A program made the translations under genes and the position numbers. From NCBI GenBank assembly GCA_025267735.1, contig CM046309.1, positions 60,329,319 through 60,393,318 on the forward strand: a DNA stretch of 64,000 nt, read 5' to 3'. This stretch comes from Mactra quadrangularis. Lineage: Eukaryota > Mollusca > Bivalvia > Venerida > Mactridae. This document shows, one piece after another, positions 46,101-55,500 of this stretch. The notes under the pieces were generated by a model. The model worked only from the letters and a program-made list of their open reading frames with translations, did no database searches and was not told where the DNA came from. Every line of letters starts with the position of its first letter. Position 1 is the first letter of the stretch.

Positions 46101-49100
46101 ATTTATCAACGTTTCAAAACGAGTTTAGGCCACAACTTGTTGTTGGCTAAGGTAATCTCGAGGACACATCACATATACTAGCTTTTATGCTCTGTGTCTC
46201 TATATTCGGGCAACGTTATGACTGTGTCTATCAGCATAGTAACGACATACCTCATGTTGCGCATGTCACCAAGGACTTCTTACTGGGTGACAACATTAAT
46301 GTTTCCTTATATTATTCTTAATCATGAAAATTATGTACCTAGTTGAAATGAGGCGTTTCTTTTTAGCATCAGTTTAGATGTTTGCGTACTCAAAATTTGC
46401 ACGCACTGATTTCTCGAGTAAATCACTGGAAAAACGATATGACATATCCAACACTTTACAATTTTTAAGTAAGTTTTATCAAACACCTTTTAAGCAACTT
46501 GATTGGCTGAGAGGATATCTTCGTAATCTAATTTGCATGTTATAAAAGTACCCTACTTTTATAAGAAATTGATATTTTGAATAACTTGACCCCTAAAAGG
46601 GAACCCGCTAAAGAGAGTTATTATAATCCAAAGGCAGTTATATTCTATTGTCTTTTTGATGGTTTTACTTGTTTTTAAATAGATGATAAAAATTTTGTCT
46701 TTGTTTAGTGGCTTTAATTGATTTGATGAAAAACTCAAGTTGAAGCTTTTTTTAAATTTGTTTGTAATGGGTGCACTTGAGCTGAACAAAGTTAAAAAAA
46801 TATGAACTCAGAACAAAAGATTTAATCTGTAAGTGGGCTTTATGCTTTTCAGCAATAATATGCAAAATATTCAATAATAAAATAATTGCAAGCAGTTTTC
46901 TTCAGAAAAAAATGAGTTTTGAAAATGAACTATTGATAAGTGGAAGAATAAAATTTACATGTAATAGGTTAATTTAGCCACTTATTTTAAAATCAGAAAA
47001 AAAAGTAAATAGAAATGTTATCTCAGGTTAGAATATTAATTAAGACACTTAAAGTTAACTAACCTTTCATATTCAAATACTTTGTTATGTTTAGTTGTTC
47101 TAACACAGACATTCTCCTGAAATTTAAACAATTTATGTATACATTGATCTGGAATAAATTATAAATCAATAAGTCTTCGAGATTGTCTACATTTATCTTA
47201 AAATACGAATATATATATAAAATCATGTACTGTGTTAAAATTAAAACACAATGTGTTAAATATTTGTTAAAATGCTTCTGATTAAAACTATATTTTATGA
47301 ATAAACTTCAATTACAGTAAAATTACTTGCGGTAAGCAAAATTTGCTTTTCAACAAGTGTGAAAACTTATGCAAGGGCACTACATATGATACCTAAACTT
47401 GTAAACAATAAATGTACTAATAAATGTAATGTGGAAACCACATAAAAGCTGGATTTTCATGAAGATCTGACCATAAATGACAGAGATATCCAACATATCA
47501 AAAATTTTAACACTAATTACAAAGGGAAATAAACCATAAAGCCAGAGTTGTGGTTACTTTCTAATTCTGTTCATCACATGGTATGATATCATTGTATGAA
47601 GTTTCATAAAGATCTGACAATAAATGGCAAAAATAAATGGTAAAGAAAAAACTTTAATGCAATTGTTAAGGACACCGGATGCTCGACCAACCGCCAGCCC
47701 GGATTTCACCAAACTATAAGCCAAATTGTTTCGTGGAAAAATCGGGCTATAAATGATTATACTTACGTCATCCATATAATGTACAACAACTTCGGACTTT
47801 GTACCAGAACTAAAAATATACATCAATTAATATAAGAAAATATTGAAGTTTTTAAAGATGTCCAGTCATTTCAATAAATTTTCTTGTACACTAGATCTAC
47901 TTATTAAGTTAACTTGTTTTATGATTTACCAACAAAAATACAATTTAACTTCTTTTATTCTGAAATTTCGGCGTAAGCCTTTTTCAAGGAATATAAATAA
48001 TAAATAAACAACAAACGTTATGTCCAATTATGTAATGTGAAAAGGCAAGAAAGCAAGCAGAAGTAAAAAAGCCTCAGCTTAAATTGAATTGAGTGAAATA
48101 TGTTTTAATCATTTAAATACAGCGAAAAACAAAACATTTTGTAATCACTTTTTTAGTAACAGGCATATTAATACCAGTTATTACCTTCCTAACATTTTTC
48201 TATCTTCTCCACCTGAATCAAATTCCATGAGAGGTCGTACACGACAATGTACTCGGATATTTCCACGTAATTCCTGAAATGATATATATAATGCAGTAAT
48301 ACTTCACAAAAACCAACCTTAAGAAAAGAAAACAACTGAAAAACCAGAGCAAAATGAACATGGAATTGACGAGGCCACAGAGGGAGATTAGAGGGTAGAC
48401 CAATCTCAACCTGGCATAGATTCCTGGAAATAGATAGGTAGACCAATCTCAACCTGGCATAGATTCCTGGAAATAGATAGGTAGACCAATCTCAACCTGG
48501 CATAGATTCCTGGAAACAGATTCATATATCTTGGAACAAAACAAAACTCTAGGCACAAGAGCTAATCATCACAAAACAGAGCCAGCTGGAAGCAAGAACA
48601 CCCTATGCCCAGAAGTGGAATAAGAGGGTAAACACATTAATGGCCAAAGAGCAGGTATAGCCAAGTGGTTTCAATGCTGAACAGAATAATCATCGGAAAG
48701 TCAGCTCCTCATTGGTTCAAATCCCATTCAAAATATTCCCTATTGATTCCTAAGGAGCAGTGGTCCAGTGGTAGGACACGGGCTTAGGGATTGAGAGGTC
48801 CTGGGTTCGAATCCCACCAGCGGCACTGCTAATTTCCTCAAGCAAGAAATTTGCCTGCGATTGCTTCACTCCACCCAGGTGTAAATGGGTACCTGCGAGG
48901 GTGGTATAATTCCGCTGCGCCAATTTGTCGACTGCACTAATAAGTGGAGTAAAAAGACTCCCCAGGGAGATTGATAGATAGATACCAGTAGCCCAGTGAC
49001 CAGGGGTAATTGCTGTAAAGTCGGTGAACATGCGTAAGCATGAAACTTAGACTATAAAATGTAATTACATTTTTTTTTACATTCCTTGCTCAGTACTGGG

Positions 49101-51978
49101 GGACCACGAAGTGAACTTAAAAAAAGATGAATCTAGTAAGAACTGATTTACATTTGAGCTAAAATAGTAAGTATTTATAAACTAATGCAGTAAAAATACT
49201 TTATCATACCATAAGAAGGTTATGTAACTCTTGTCGACGTTTTTTCTCTTTAGCATGTCTGTCAGTAACATCTTGAAGAGCATCTTGTAACTGACCAACT
49301 TGATCCTGCATCGTGGATAGACTAGAAGTTTGTGATACAAATAAATGTCGATGTCTTTGTACCACAGAGTTAGCATGTTTGATATCATTTTGAAACTGTA
49401 TTGGTAAATCAACAGCCACTCTTTGTAATGCTGCAAGTTTTCTTCTGATTTGCTGTAAAAGGAAAAGGACTTATATTATCATATGAGCATTCTTCACATA
49501 AATAATGTAAGCATATCTGTATTCACAGTGTCAGAAAAGTGTTTTTTCAAAACAAAGTGTGACATAAAAGGTAGAAATTTACCTTCAAATGTTCCCTCAG
49601 AAAATTGTGCAAAACATTTTGGTAAAATAATGAATGTGGAAAAAAGTTTCTACTTTTTAAAATTTTATTTGAATATAAACATTTGAAAACATTCTTTCAA
49701 TAACACCTTAAAACTTAATAATATCAAAAAGCAACTGTAAAATTACTTTTTTTAACTTGTATTACCACAAGAAAATATAAAAATAAAATTTTATAAATAA
49801 AAAAAGAAAATGTCCTCTTTTTATTAAAAACTATTCTCAATATAATTAGCCATTCAACATTTACACAAGTGTATTACTGGACTTTATTATATGCTTTTCA
49901 GTGGAATTTATCAGAGAAATAATACTCGATATTCCACTGTTTTGAAACAATGAAAATAAATTTGTTATTTTTCACTGTTTGGATGTGCCATTCTGATGAC
50001 ATATCATTCTTAAACTTCAAAAAAGCCAGTTTGAAGCATATAATAAACAGAAAATTCCTTTATTTCAGTGTAAGATAGATTTATTTCACTAGTGAGCTAC
50101 TGGTATTATTTTTTCACTTGTGGCTATGCCACTTGTGAAAATATTGCATCCTTAGCTCACTCGTGAAATAAACTCTATCTTACACCGAAATAAACAAATA
50201 TCCTCTATATATTTACTGAGTGAAAATAATACTAAACCTCAATGTCTTGTCTAAATTTCATAGCTGAGTCAATAACATTTTGTCTGAATTGTGTCTCGTC
50301 ATCATAATGTGCTTGTAATCCAGAGACTTCTTCACGACTAGATTGTAGATTACTTCTTAACTGAGCTAGTTTAAGATATAACATAGCATTCTCTGTCTCG
50401 AGTGAGGCAACTTTTTCATCTCTGGTCTGAAAGTATAAATGATACAAAGTAATTTTCTAATTATTTATAAAGAGCAGTGAGAGGTTTATTGTGCAATAAT
50501 ATGGAAAAGATGAATGCCTTTTCCACTTTAATGCATCGTGAGAGTTTTGACGGATTAATTTCTGTATACTGTCCAAACTGATTTTTGTGTCAATCACTTC
50601 TGCTTTGTAGTTACCTCCCTTTGGTCCTTCCAAAAAACATATTAAAGGGAAATAACATACCTTCTTTTTTTCAAACTAAATTTGCACGTTTGGAACGCTT
50701 CTGGTTCCTGCGCTTACTAAGGGCGCGTTGCTTAAGCATTTCGCTAGGTATCGCTTCGTAGCGAAATCGTAGGAAACAGCTTGCTACAAGATATCGCTTC
50801 ATTTCGCTACGAAGCGAAAGCTAGCGAAAAAATTCTTCGCTACCCTAAAGCACTTTAACAAATCAAAATGGCTGCCTCAGCAAAAATGTGACTTCCTGTT
50901 TGCCAACTATTTGCTTTTTATGTTTGACTGACTATAGATGAATTGACATTAATTGATAATTGTAATTGTTCAAATAAACATATGTTTTTGCAGTGATTTT
51001 ATACTTGTTAAAGCCTTACTTAGTTTGAAATCGCCCCGAAAACATGCGATTGCAATGAGCGCAAAAGTTTTACTCGGCAAAGGCCGCCATCTTGGTTTGT
51101 GACGTAAATAGCTAGCCGTTTCCTAAGACGAATCGCTACAAGAAAGCGCTTTTTCATAGCGAAACGTAGCGAAAATCGTTAGGCAACGCGCCCCAATTGT
51201 TGCATTGCGGGACAGTATGACTGTATGACTAAAAGGCGCAATAAAGTGAAATGAAGCAGACATTGGTGAAATGGAGATTAAATTGTCTTTTAAATATGGC
51301 CATTACGACCAACTAACTTCTTCAATAAATTGCATGGCTTTTCCATCAATAGGCCATACCTATAATTATATTAGTTATCTCCTGTAAATTTCTTATCTGT
51401 AGCTCTATTTATTATATTACAAAAGGCATGGCAAAATTACCAACAAGTCCACCTATAGGAAGTATATTTCACTCGCCCTAAATAATTTTCACTTGTCTTA
51501 TTTTTCCTGTCTAATGAGTAAGATACCTCTCTGGGGCCACAGGGATTCCTAACGATAACCATTTATACCTATAATATATATATCATCCCTGTTTCTGGGG
51601 CACTGTCATACAGGTGAAAGGGTAAAGTTGTGGTGTGGTGCAAAAAGTTAAAAGTTGTCCAGGCCCAGGGCTTCGGGCAATGGTTGCCCAAGGTGATGAC
51701 TTTTAAAAGTATTCTAGATATCTTGACTTGCTATTTTGTAACACAAGCAACCATAAATGTAACTTATAGATTATTGTATTATTACCAAGTCTCTGTCAAG
51801 CAGACATTATTCATAACACGTCAGTATCAATTATTATGTCTACTTTTTCCATCCGACCACTATTACACTTGAAAACAATTTTAGCAAATGTAGAATTCAA
51901 AACTGTTACCCGAAGATCTCGTTCCAGTTTTTTGTTCTTTTCTATCAGGAAATCCGATCTGTCGATTCCTAAAGGCAT
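30900..51978 (-). CDS. KIF25: C-terminal-motor kinesin, KIF25-like (kinesin-14), 15 coding exons, 619 aa
   Basis: Coding exons, 5' to 3' on the minus strand: 51978-51910, 50426-50238, 49452-49210, 48273-48185, 47809-47767, 47116-47064, 45283-45209, 44633-44484, 43729-43568, 43159-42972, 41871-41851, 40266-40207, 37464-37309, 34934-34776, 31102-30900. All introns are GT-AG, phases match at each junction and the total is 1860 nt. Residues 1-165 are coiled coil. The neck and motor begin [14 protein letters not shown] (168). The P-loop GQTGSGKT is at 263-270, switch I HEHSSRSH at 385-392 and switch [10 protein letters not shown] at 490-497. The end is typical of KIF25 ([12 protein letters not shown]). 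An N-terminal coil with a C-terminal motor predicts minus-end-directed motion; vertebrate KIF25 acts in centrosome positioning. Odd points are an expanded loop L10 and His385 in place of the usual Asn. An in-frame TGA lies two codons upstream of the chosen ATG. Confidence 0.88.
33642..33932 (+). repeat. 300-bp dispersed repeat, copy 1
   Basis: Starts ACAAGAAATGTAATGTGGAA and ends near TAAGCCGAATTTTGTTG. Shared blocks with copies at 41343, 43737 and 47415 include GTATGAAGTTTCAT.AAGATC and TTTAAT.CAATTGTTAA. All four lie in kinesin introns, in plus orientation. Confidence 0.8.
34776..34934 (-). CDS. KIF25: KIF25 coding exon 14: alpha 4 region
   Basis: [20 protein letters not shown] and [16 protein letters not shown] are the microtubule-binding helices conserved in kinesins. 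An AT-rich microsatellite begins within about 10 bp upstream of the acceptor. Confidence 0.92.
34940..35108. repeat. AT-rich microsatellite (ATAAT/ATATA units)
   Basis: Long run of TAATA/TATAA units with irregular period, directly upstream (in gene sense) of kinesin exon 14. Confidence 0.85.
35228..35278. mobile_element. Terminus of the 17423-18049 repeat family
   Basis: GGAGTATTTAAACCAGCAGG matches the right end of the element at 18049 (GAGTATTTAAATCAGTGG). A shared downstream block with GACAGTT.AAATAAAA follows. No partner end was seen nearby. Confidence 0.4.
35862..36014. mobile_element. Fold-back element with 25-bp perfect inverted ends
   Basis: ATATTTGTCAACTTTGGTGT at the left is perfectly inverted at the right end, including five more bases. 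The interior holds TTATTTCAC...GTGAG and a partner in inverse order. A relative lies at 50059-50194. Confidence 0.75.
36018..36240. mobile_element. Second fold-back segment with CRE triplet
   Basis: Ends TTTCTTTCATGCTTA and AAGCATGAAAGAAA are inverted copies. The inside contains three TGACGTCA sites and GATGAAAATATA repeats that pair with each other. It directly abuts 35862-36014, so both may be one larger element. Confidence 0.6.
36969..37071. repeat. Long hairpin
   Basis: Two arms of about 42 bp (GGAGTCTGACACATAATGCC on one side) face each other over a short T-rich loop at about 37018-37026, with few mismatches. A transcript across it could fold into a long stem. Confidence 0.7.
37309..37464 (-). 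CDS. KIF25: KIF25 coding exon 13: loop L10 and switch II
   Basis: Starts with a Pro/Arg/Ser-rich disordered segment and ends [17 protein letters not shown], strand beta 7 and switch II. Acceptor tattacag, donor gtaggt. Confidence 0.9.
38723..39188. mobile_element. MITE-like element with 20-bp inverted ends
   Basis: ATAAAGCTGCCTGTTTGTTT at 38723-38742 is perfectly inverted at 39169-39188. No transposase frame. In the intron between exons 12 and 13. Confidence 0.65.
39190..39252. repeat. Hairpin adjacent to MITE
   Basis: AAATAACCAAGAAAA and TTTTCTTGGTTATTT are inverted copies separated by about 30 bp. Confidence 0.55.
40207..40266 (-). CDS. KIF25: KIF25 coding exon 12 (60 nt, symmetric)
   Basis: Phase 1 on both sides; encodes [19 protein letters not shown] within loop L10. 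Acceptor ctttctttag, donor gtgagg. Skipping keeps the frame. Confidence 0.7.
40379..40590. mobile_element. MITE-like element with about 35-bp inverted ends
   Basis: AGGCCACAACAAGTTGATCA at the left and TGATCAATTTGTTGTGGCCT at the right; pairing continues through TTCTATGGATT. It lies 113 bp upstream, in gene sense, of kinesin exon 12. Confidence 0.75.
41343..41661 (+). repeat. 300-bp dispersed repeat, copy 2
   Basis: Same order of blocks as copy 1, including GAAATGTAATGTGGAAACCA at the start and AAGCCGAATTTTTTCGTTG at the end. Lies downstream (gene sense) of microexon 11. Confidence 0.8.
41851..41871 (-). CDS. KIF25: KIF25 microexon 11 (21 nt)
   Basis: Only 21 nt, phase 1 on both sides, encoding EFDVGNN within loop L10. 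Acceptor ttatttcag and donor gtaagg are good. It was found because phases on both sides match, but it can be skipped in frame, so it may be alternative or spurious. Confidence 0.6.
42972..43159 (-). CDS. KIF25: KIF25 coding exon 10: switch I
   Basis: [15 protein letters not shown] is switch I and strand beta 6. The canonical Asn of NxxSSRSH is His here. The end APPSPDPAG opens the expanded loop L10. Donor gtatgg, phase 1 out. Confidence 0.9.
43568..43729 (-). CDS. KIF25: KIF25 coding exon 9
   Basis: [17 protein letters not shown] is the conserved kinesin E-I-Y-N segment. The 3' splice site reads into the edge of a dispersed repeat starting about 7 bp upstream. Donor gtaagt. Confidence 0.9.
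43737..44012 (+). repeat. 300-bp dispersed repeat, copy 3, abutting exon 9
   Basis: Begins AAAAATGTAATGTAGAAACC about 7 bp from the exon 9 acceptor. In gene sense its edge supplies the pyrimidine-rich tract of that splice site. Ends near CGCCAAACTATTA. Confidence 0.75.
44484..44633 (-). CDS. KIF25: KIF25 coding exon 8: P-loop
   Basis: [19 protein letters not shown] is the nucleotide-binding loop; [11 protein letters not shown] follows. Acceptor attccag, donor gtaatt, phase 2 out. Confidence 0.92.
44693..44857 (-). mobile_element. SINE of family 1, minus orientation
   Basis: On the minus strand: tRNA-like head with GGTTCGAATCCC, core CCTTGAGCAAGAAACTTTAC, then GGGGGACCAGGAAGTGGACT and the ending TTGTAAGAACTTGTTTC. 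It is the best preserved family 1 copy here. Confidence 0.75.
45209..45283 (-). CDS. KIF25: KIF25 coding exon 7
   Basis: Residues 229-253 contain [16 protein letters not shown], the conserved helix preceding the P-loop strand. Acceptor atttcag, donor gtaact. Confidence 0.88.
45540..46300. other. CpG-bearing segment in kinesin intron 6
   Basis: This stretch between exons 6 and 7 has visibly more CG dinucleotides than the surrounding AT-rich intron (for example near 45590 and 46020-46120). No ORF or repeat was recognised in it. It could be a regulatory segment or an old mobile element; I cannot tell which. Confidence 0.3.
47064..47116 (-). CDS. KIF25: KIF25 coding exon 6
   Basis: A 53-nt exon, residues 212-228, reading [11 protein letters not shown] before the VYSP segment of exon 7, the kinesin F-D-V region. 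Acceptor atttcag, donor gttagt. Confidence 0.8.
47415..47755 (+). repeat. 300-bp dispersed repeat, copy 4
   Basis: Starts AAATGTAATGTGGAAACCAC and ends near AAAAATCGGGCTATAAATG. The early part is rearranged: an extra GAAGATCTGACCATAAATG block precedes the usual one. Confidence 0.75.
47767..47809 (-). CDS. KIF25: KIF25 coding exon 5
   Basis: A 43-nt exon for residues 197-211, ending HYMDD. Acceptor tttttag, donor gtaagt. Phases 2 in and 0 out match the neighbours. Confidence 0.75.
48185..48273 (-). CDS. KIF25: KIF25 coding exon 4: motor strand 1
   Basis: [14 protein letters not shown] is the conserved kinesin-14 neck-motor junction and first beta strand. Acceptor atttcag, donor gtaata, phase 2 out. 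Confidence 0.9.
48395..48522. repeat. 43-bp tandem repeat, three copies
   Basis: Units start at 48395, 48438 and 48481 with GTAGACCAATCTCAACCTGG; nearly identical. In the intron between exons 3 and 4, about 120 bp from exon 4. Confidence 0.9.
48748..49060 (+). mobile_element. tRNA-derived SINE (family 3), long copy
   Basis: A box TGGTCCAGTGG (48761-48771), B box GGTTCGAATCC (48804-48814), core TTTCCTCAAGCAAGAAATTT, then a 3' part ending near GCATGAAACTTAGACTATAA. An apparent minus-strand ORF over it is a by-product. Confidence 0.8.
49210..49452 (-). CDS. KIF25: KIF25 coding exon 3: coiled coil and neck
   Basis: Residues 87-167, phase 0 on both sides. The end [12 protein letters not shown] is the typical kinesin-14 neck helix just before the motor. 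Acceptor ttttacag, donor gtatga. Confidence 0.88.
50059..50194. mobile_element. Fold-back element related to 35862-36014
   Basis: TTTATTTCAGTGTAAGATAG and CTATCTTACACCGAAATAAA form the ends (one mismatch). The interior CACTTGTGGCTATGCCACTTG is also self-complementary. It ends about 45 bp from exon 2. Confidence 0.7.
50238..50426 (-). CDS. KIF25: KIF25 coding exon 2: coiled coil
   Basis: Residues 24-86, phase 0 on both sides. It has a heptad-rich stretch ([15 protein letters not shown]). Acceptor ctttcag; the donor gtttag is weak. Confidence 0.85.
50721..51193. mobile_element. Inverted-repeat transposon (Harbinger-like ends)
   Basis: Ends GGGCGCGTTGCTTAA and TTAGGCAACGCGCCC are inverted copies with one mismatch. 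Pairing then continues through TTTCGCTA.G segments, and internal TCGCTTCGTAGCGA palindromes repeat. No transposase frame. The GGGC...GTTGC type of end resembles PIF/Harbinger elements; I could not confirm a 3-bp target duplication. Confidence 0.6.
51910..51978 (-). CDS. KIF25: KIF25 coding exon 1
   Basis: Residues 1-23, starting [10 protein letters not shown] and ending in a charged helix. Donor gtaaca. Upstream in-frame TGA at two codons supports the start. Confidence 0.75.
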
Positions 51979-52571
51979 GATTAATCATTTAATATGACAA
52001 AATCACGAGAAAAACGTTTTTTGTTTACATTGGAATCCAATCACCATCCAGAGTTATCGTTCTTGTATATAAACTTCCGGAGAGTCGTACTAAACACTGT
52101 AAAATTGGAAAAAGATGAACAGGGTGATTCTACAAAAAATAGGCAAATTGATCTTGGAAAAAAGTCAGTTTCTGACCTCAAGCAGTGTGAAATTTGTACA
52201 TCCAGCCAGAAATAATAAGCAATGTAGAGTTTATTTTAGTCATTCACAAAGCTACCCAATAATATTTAACTGCTGTGTGTAAATAAGAACACTACCAGGG
52301 TATTGTTTTTTTCACTACCGTAACGAAATTTAAAAAGTCGAATAAATATGCCTTATGTTCATTAACTGATGCAGGATTTGAAAAATGATGAGAGATGCCA
52401 ATTCTTAATATCATTTCAACCGAACAGCCATTTTCATGTAAGCATTTTACGTAAAAATTAAAAATATGTACTCTGGATTGGAAAGTCAGCGTATTTTCAT
52501 ATCTTTAACTTAATGCTTTATTTTTTATTATCAAGAAATGGCAAAGTTATCTACATTGGCAGATTTCAGGT
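51979..52571 (-). promoter_or_regulatory. 5' UTR/promoter region of the kinesin gene
   Basis: 593 bp between the kinesin start codon and the satellite edge. No ORF of note and no clear TATA box; a weak GC-richer patch lies at about 52060-52090. Whether the transcript starts here or beyond the satellite cannot be told from sequence. Confidence 0.4.
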
Positions 52572-55500
52572 ACTTTGGGGCCCTGTAGCCACTGCGCATC
52601 TCAGTGCGCAGGTATGATTTTTGTGCAAATGGGTTGCTAACTACGTAGGGCATCAGGAAAATGTGTTTAAACAAGTAACTATAACTACATTAAGGTAGCA
52701 AAAAACGCGTGCAAACCTTGCGACACCAGGATGAGGCGGCCATTTTTGCTGTTCTATAGCCCTATATAGCCATATTGCACGGTATACTTTGCGGCTCTGT
52801 TGCCATGGCAAAACTCGGTGTGCGACTGTGATTTTTTGCAGTTAGGTTGCTAACCATCTAGGGCACCTGAAGTGTTTAAACACCAAACCCACCACGTTCA
52901 GGTACCGAGAAAACCCGTGCAAATTTTGCGACACCAGGATGAGGGGCGACTTTGGGGCCCTGTAGCCACTGCGCATCTCAGTGCGCAGGTATGATTTTTG
53001 TGCAAATGGGTTGCTAACTACGTAGGGCATCAGGAAAATGTGTTTAAACAAGTAAATAACTACATTAAGGTAGCAAAAAACGCGTGCAAACCTTGCGACA
53101 CCAGGATGAGGCGGCCATTTTTGCTGTTCTATAGCCCTATATAGACATATTGCACGGTATACTTTGCGGCTCTGTTGCCATGGCAAAACTCGGTGTGCGA
53201 CTGTGATTTTTTGCAGTTAGGTTGCTAACCATCAAGGGCACCTGAAAACCGTGTTTAAACACCAAACCCACCACGTTCAGGTACCGAGAAAACCCGTGCA
53301 AATTTTGCGACACCAGGATGAGGGGCGACTTTGGGGCCCTGTAGCCACTGCGCATCTCAGTGCGCAGGTATGATTTTTGTGCAAATGGGTTGCTAACTAC
53401 GTAGGGCATCAGGAAAATGTGTTTAAACAAGTAACTAACTACATTAAGAAAGCAAAAAACGCGTGCAAACCTTGCGACACCAGGATGAGGCGGCCATTTT
53501 TGCTGTTCTATAGCCCTATATAGCCATATTGCACGGTATACTTTGCGGCTCTGTTGCCATGGCAAAACTCGGTGTGCGACTGTGATTTTTTGCAGTTAGG
53601 TTGCTAACTATCTAGGGCACCTGAAAAACGTGTTTAAACACCAAACCTACCACGTTCAGGTACCGAGAAAACCCGTGCAAATTTTGCGACACCAGGATGA
53701 GGGGCGACTTTGGGGCACTGTAGCCACTGCGCATCTCAGTGCGGAGGTATGATTTTTGTGCAAATGGGTTGCTAACTACGTAGGGCATCAGGAAAATGTG
53801 TTTAAACAAGTAACTAACTACATTAAGAAAGCAAAAAACGCGTGCAAAACTTGCGACACCAGGATGAGGCGGCCATTTTTGCTGTTCTATAGCCCTATAT
53901 AGCCATTTTTCACGGTATACTTTGCGGCTCTGTTGCCATGGCAAAACTTGGTGTGCCACTGTGATTTGTTGCAGTTAGGTTGCTAACCGTCTAGGGCACC
54001 TGAAAAACGTGTTTAAACACCAAACCCACCACGTTCAGGTACCGAGAAAACCCGTGCAAATTTTGCGACACCAGGATGAGGGGCGACTTTGGGGCCCTGT
54101 AGCCACTGCGCATTTCAGTGCGCAGGTATGATTTTTGTGCAAATGGGTTGCTAACTACGTAGGGCATCAGGAAAATGTGTTTAAACAAGTAACTAACTAC
54201 ATTAAGGTAGCAAAGAACGCGTGCAAACCTTGCCACACCAGGATGAGGCGGCCATTTTTGCTCTTCTATAGCCCTATATAGCCATATTGCACGGTATACT
54301 TTGCGGCTCTGTTGCCATGGCAAAACTCGGTGTGCGACTGTGATTTTTTGCAGTTAGGTTGCTAACCATCTAAGGCACCTGAAAAACGTGTTTAAACACC
54401 AAACCCACCACGTTCAGGTACCGAGAAAACCCGTGCAAATTTTGCGACACCAGGATGAGGGGCGATTTTGGGGCCCTGTAGCCACTGCGCATCTCAGTGC
54501 GCAGGTATGATTTTTGTGCAAATGGGTTGCTAACTACGTAGGGCATCAGGAAAATATGTTTAAACAAGTAACTTACTACATTAACGTAGCAAAAAACGCG
54601 TGCAAACCTTGCGACACTAGGATGAGGCGGCCATTTTTGCTGTTCTATAGCCCTATATAGCCATATTGCACGGTATACTTTGCGGCTCTGTTGCCATGGC
54701 AAAACTCGGTGTGCGACTGTGATTTTTTGCAGTTAGGTTGCTAACCATCTAGGGCACCTGAAAAACGTGTTTAAACACCAAACCCTCCACGTTCAGGTAC
54801 CGAGAAAACCCGTGCAAATTTTGCGACACCAGGATGAGGGGCGATTTTGGGGCCCTGTAGCCACTGCGCATCTCAGTGCGCAGGTATGATTCTTGTCCAA
54901 ATGGGTTGCTAACTATTTGGGCATCAGGAAAATGTGTTTAAACAAGTAACTAACTACATTAAGGTAGCAAAAAACGCGTGCAAACCTTGCGACACCAGGA
55001 TGAGGCGGCCATTTTTGCTGTTCTATAGCCATATTGCACGGTATATTTGCGGCTCTGTTGCCATGGCAAAACTCGGTGTGCGACTGTGATTTTTTGCAGT
55101 TAGGTTGCTAACCATCTAGGGCACCTGAAAAACGTGTTTAAACACCAAACCCACCACGTTCAGGTACCGAGAAAACCCGTGCAAGTTTTGCGACACCAGG
55201 ATGAGGGGCGACTTTGGGGCCCAGTAGCCACTGCGCATCTCAGTGCGCAGGTATAATTATTGTGCAAATGGGTTGCTAACTACGTAGGGCATCAGGAAAA
55301 TGTGTTTAAACAAGTAACTAACTACATTAAGGTAGCAAAAAACGCGTGCAAACCTTGCGACACCAGGATGAGGCGGCCATTTTTGCTGTTCTATAGCCCT
55401 ATATAGCCATATTGCACGGTATACTTTGCGGCTCTGTTGCCATGGCAAAACTCGGTGTGCAACTGTGATTTTTTGCAGTTAGGTTGCTAACCATCTAGGG

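Noticed and set aside
48761..48830. tRNA gene candidates at SINE heads (also 6440, 18940)
   Set aside because: A and B boxes are present but acceptor stems do not pair and non-tRNA tails follow, as in SINEs.
48750..49031. 93-codon minus-strand ORF resembling a conserved protein
   Set aside because: It is the reverse of the family 3 SINE; such translated SINEs often appear as false predicted proteins.
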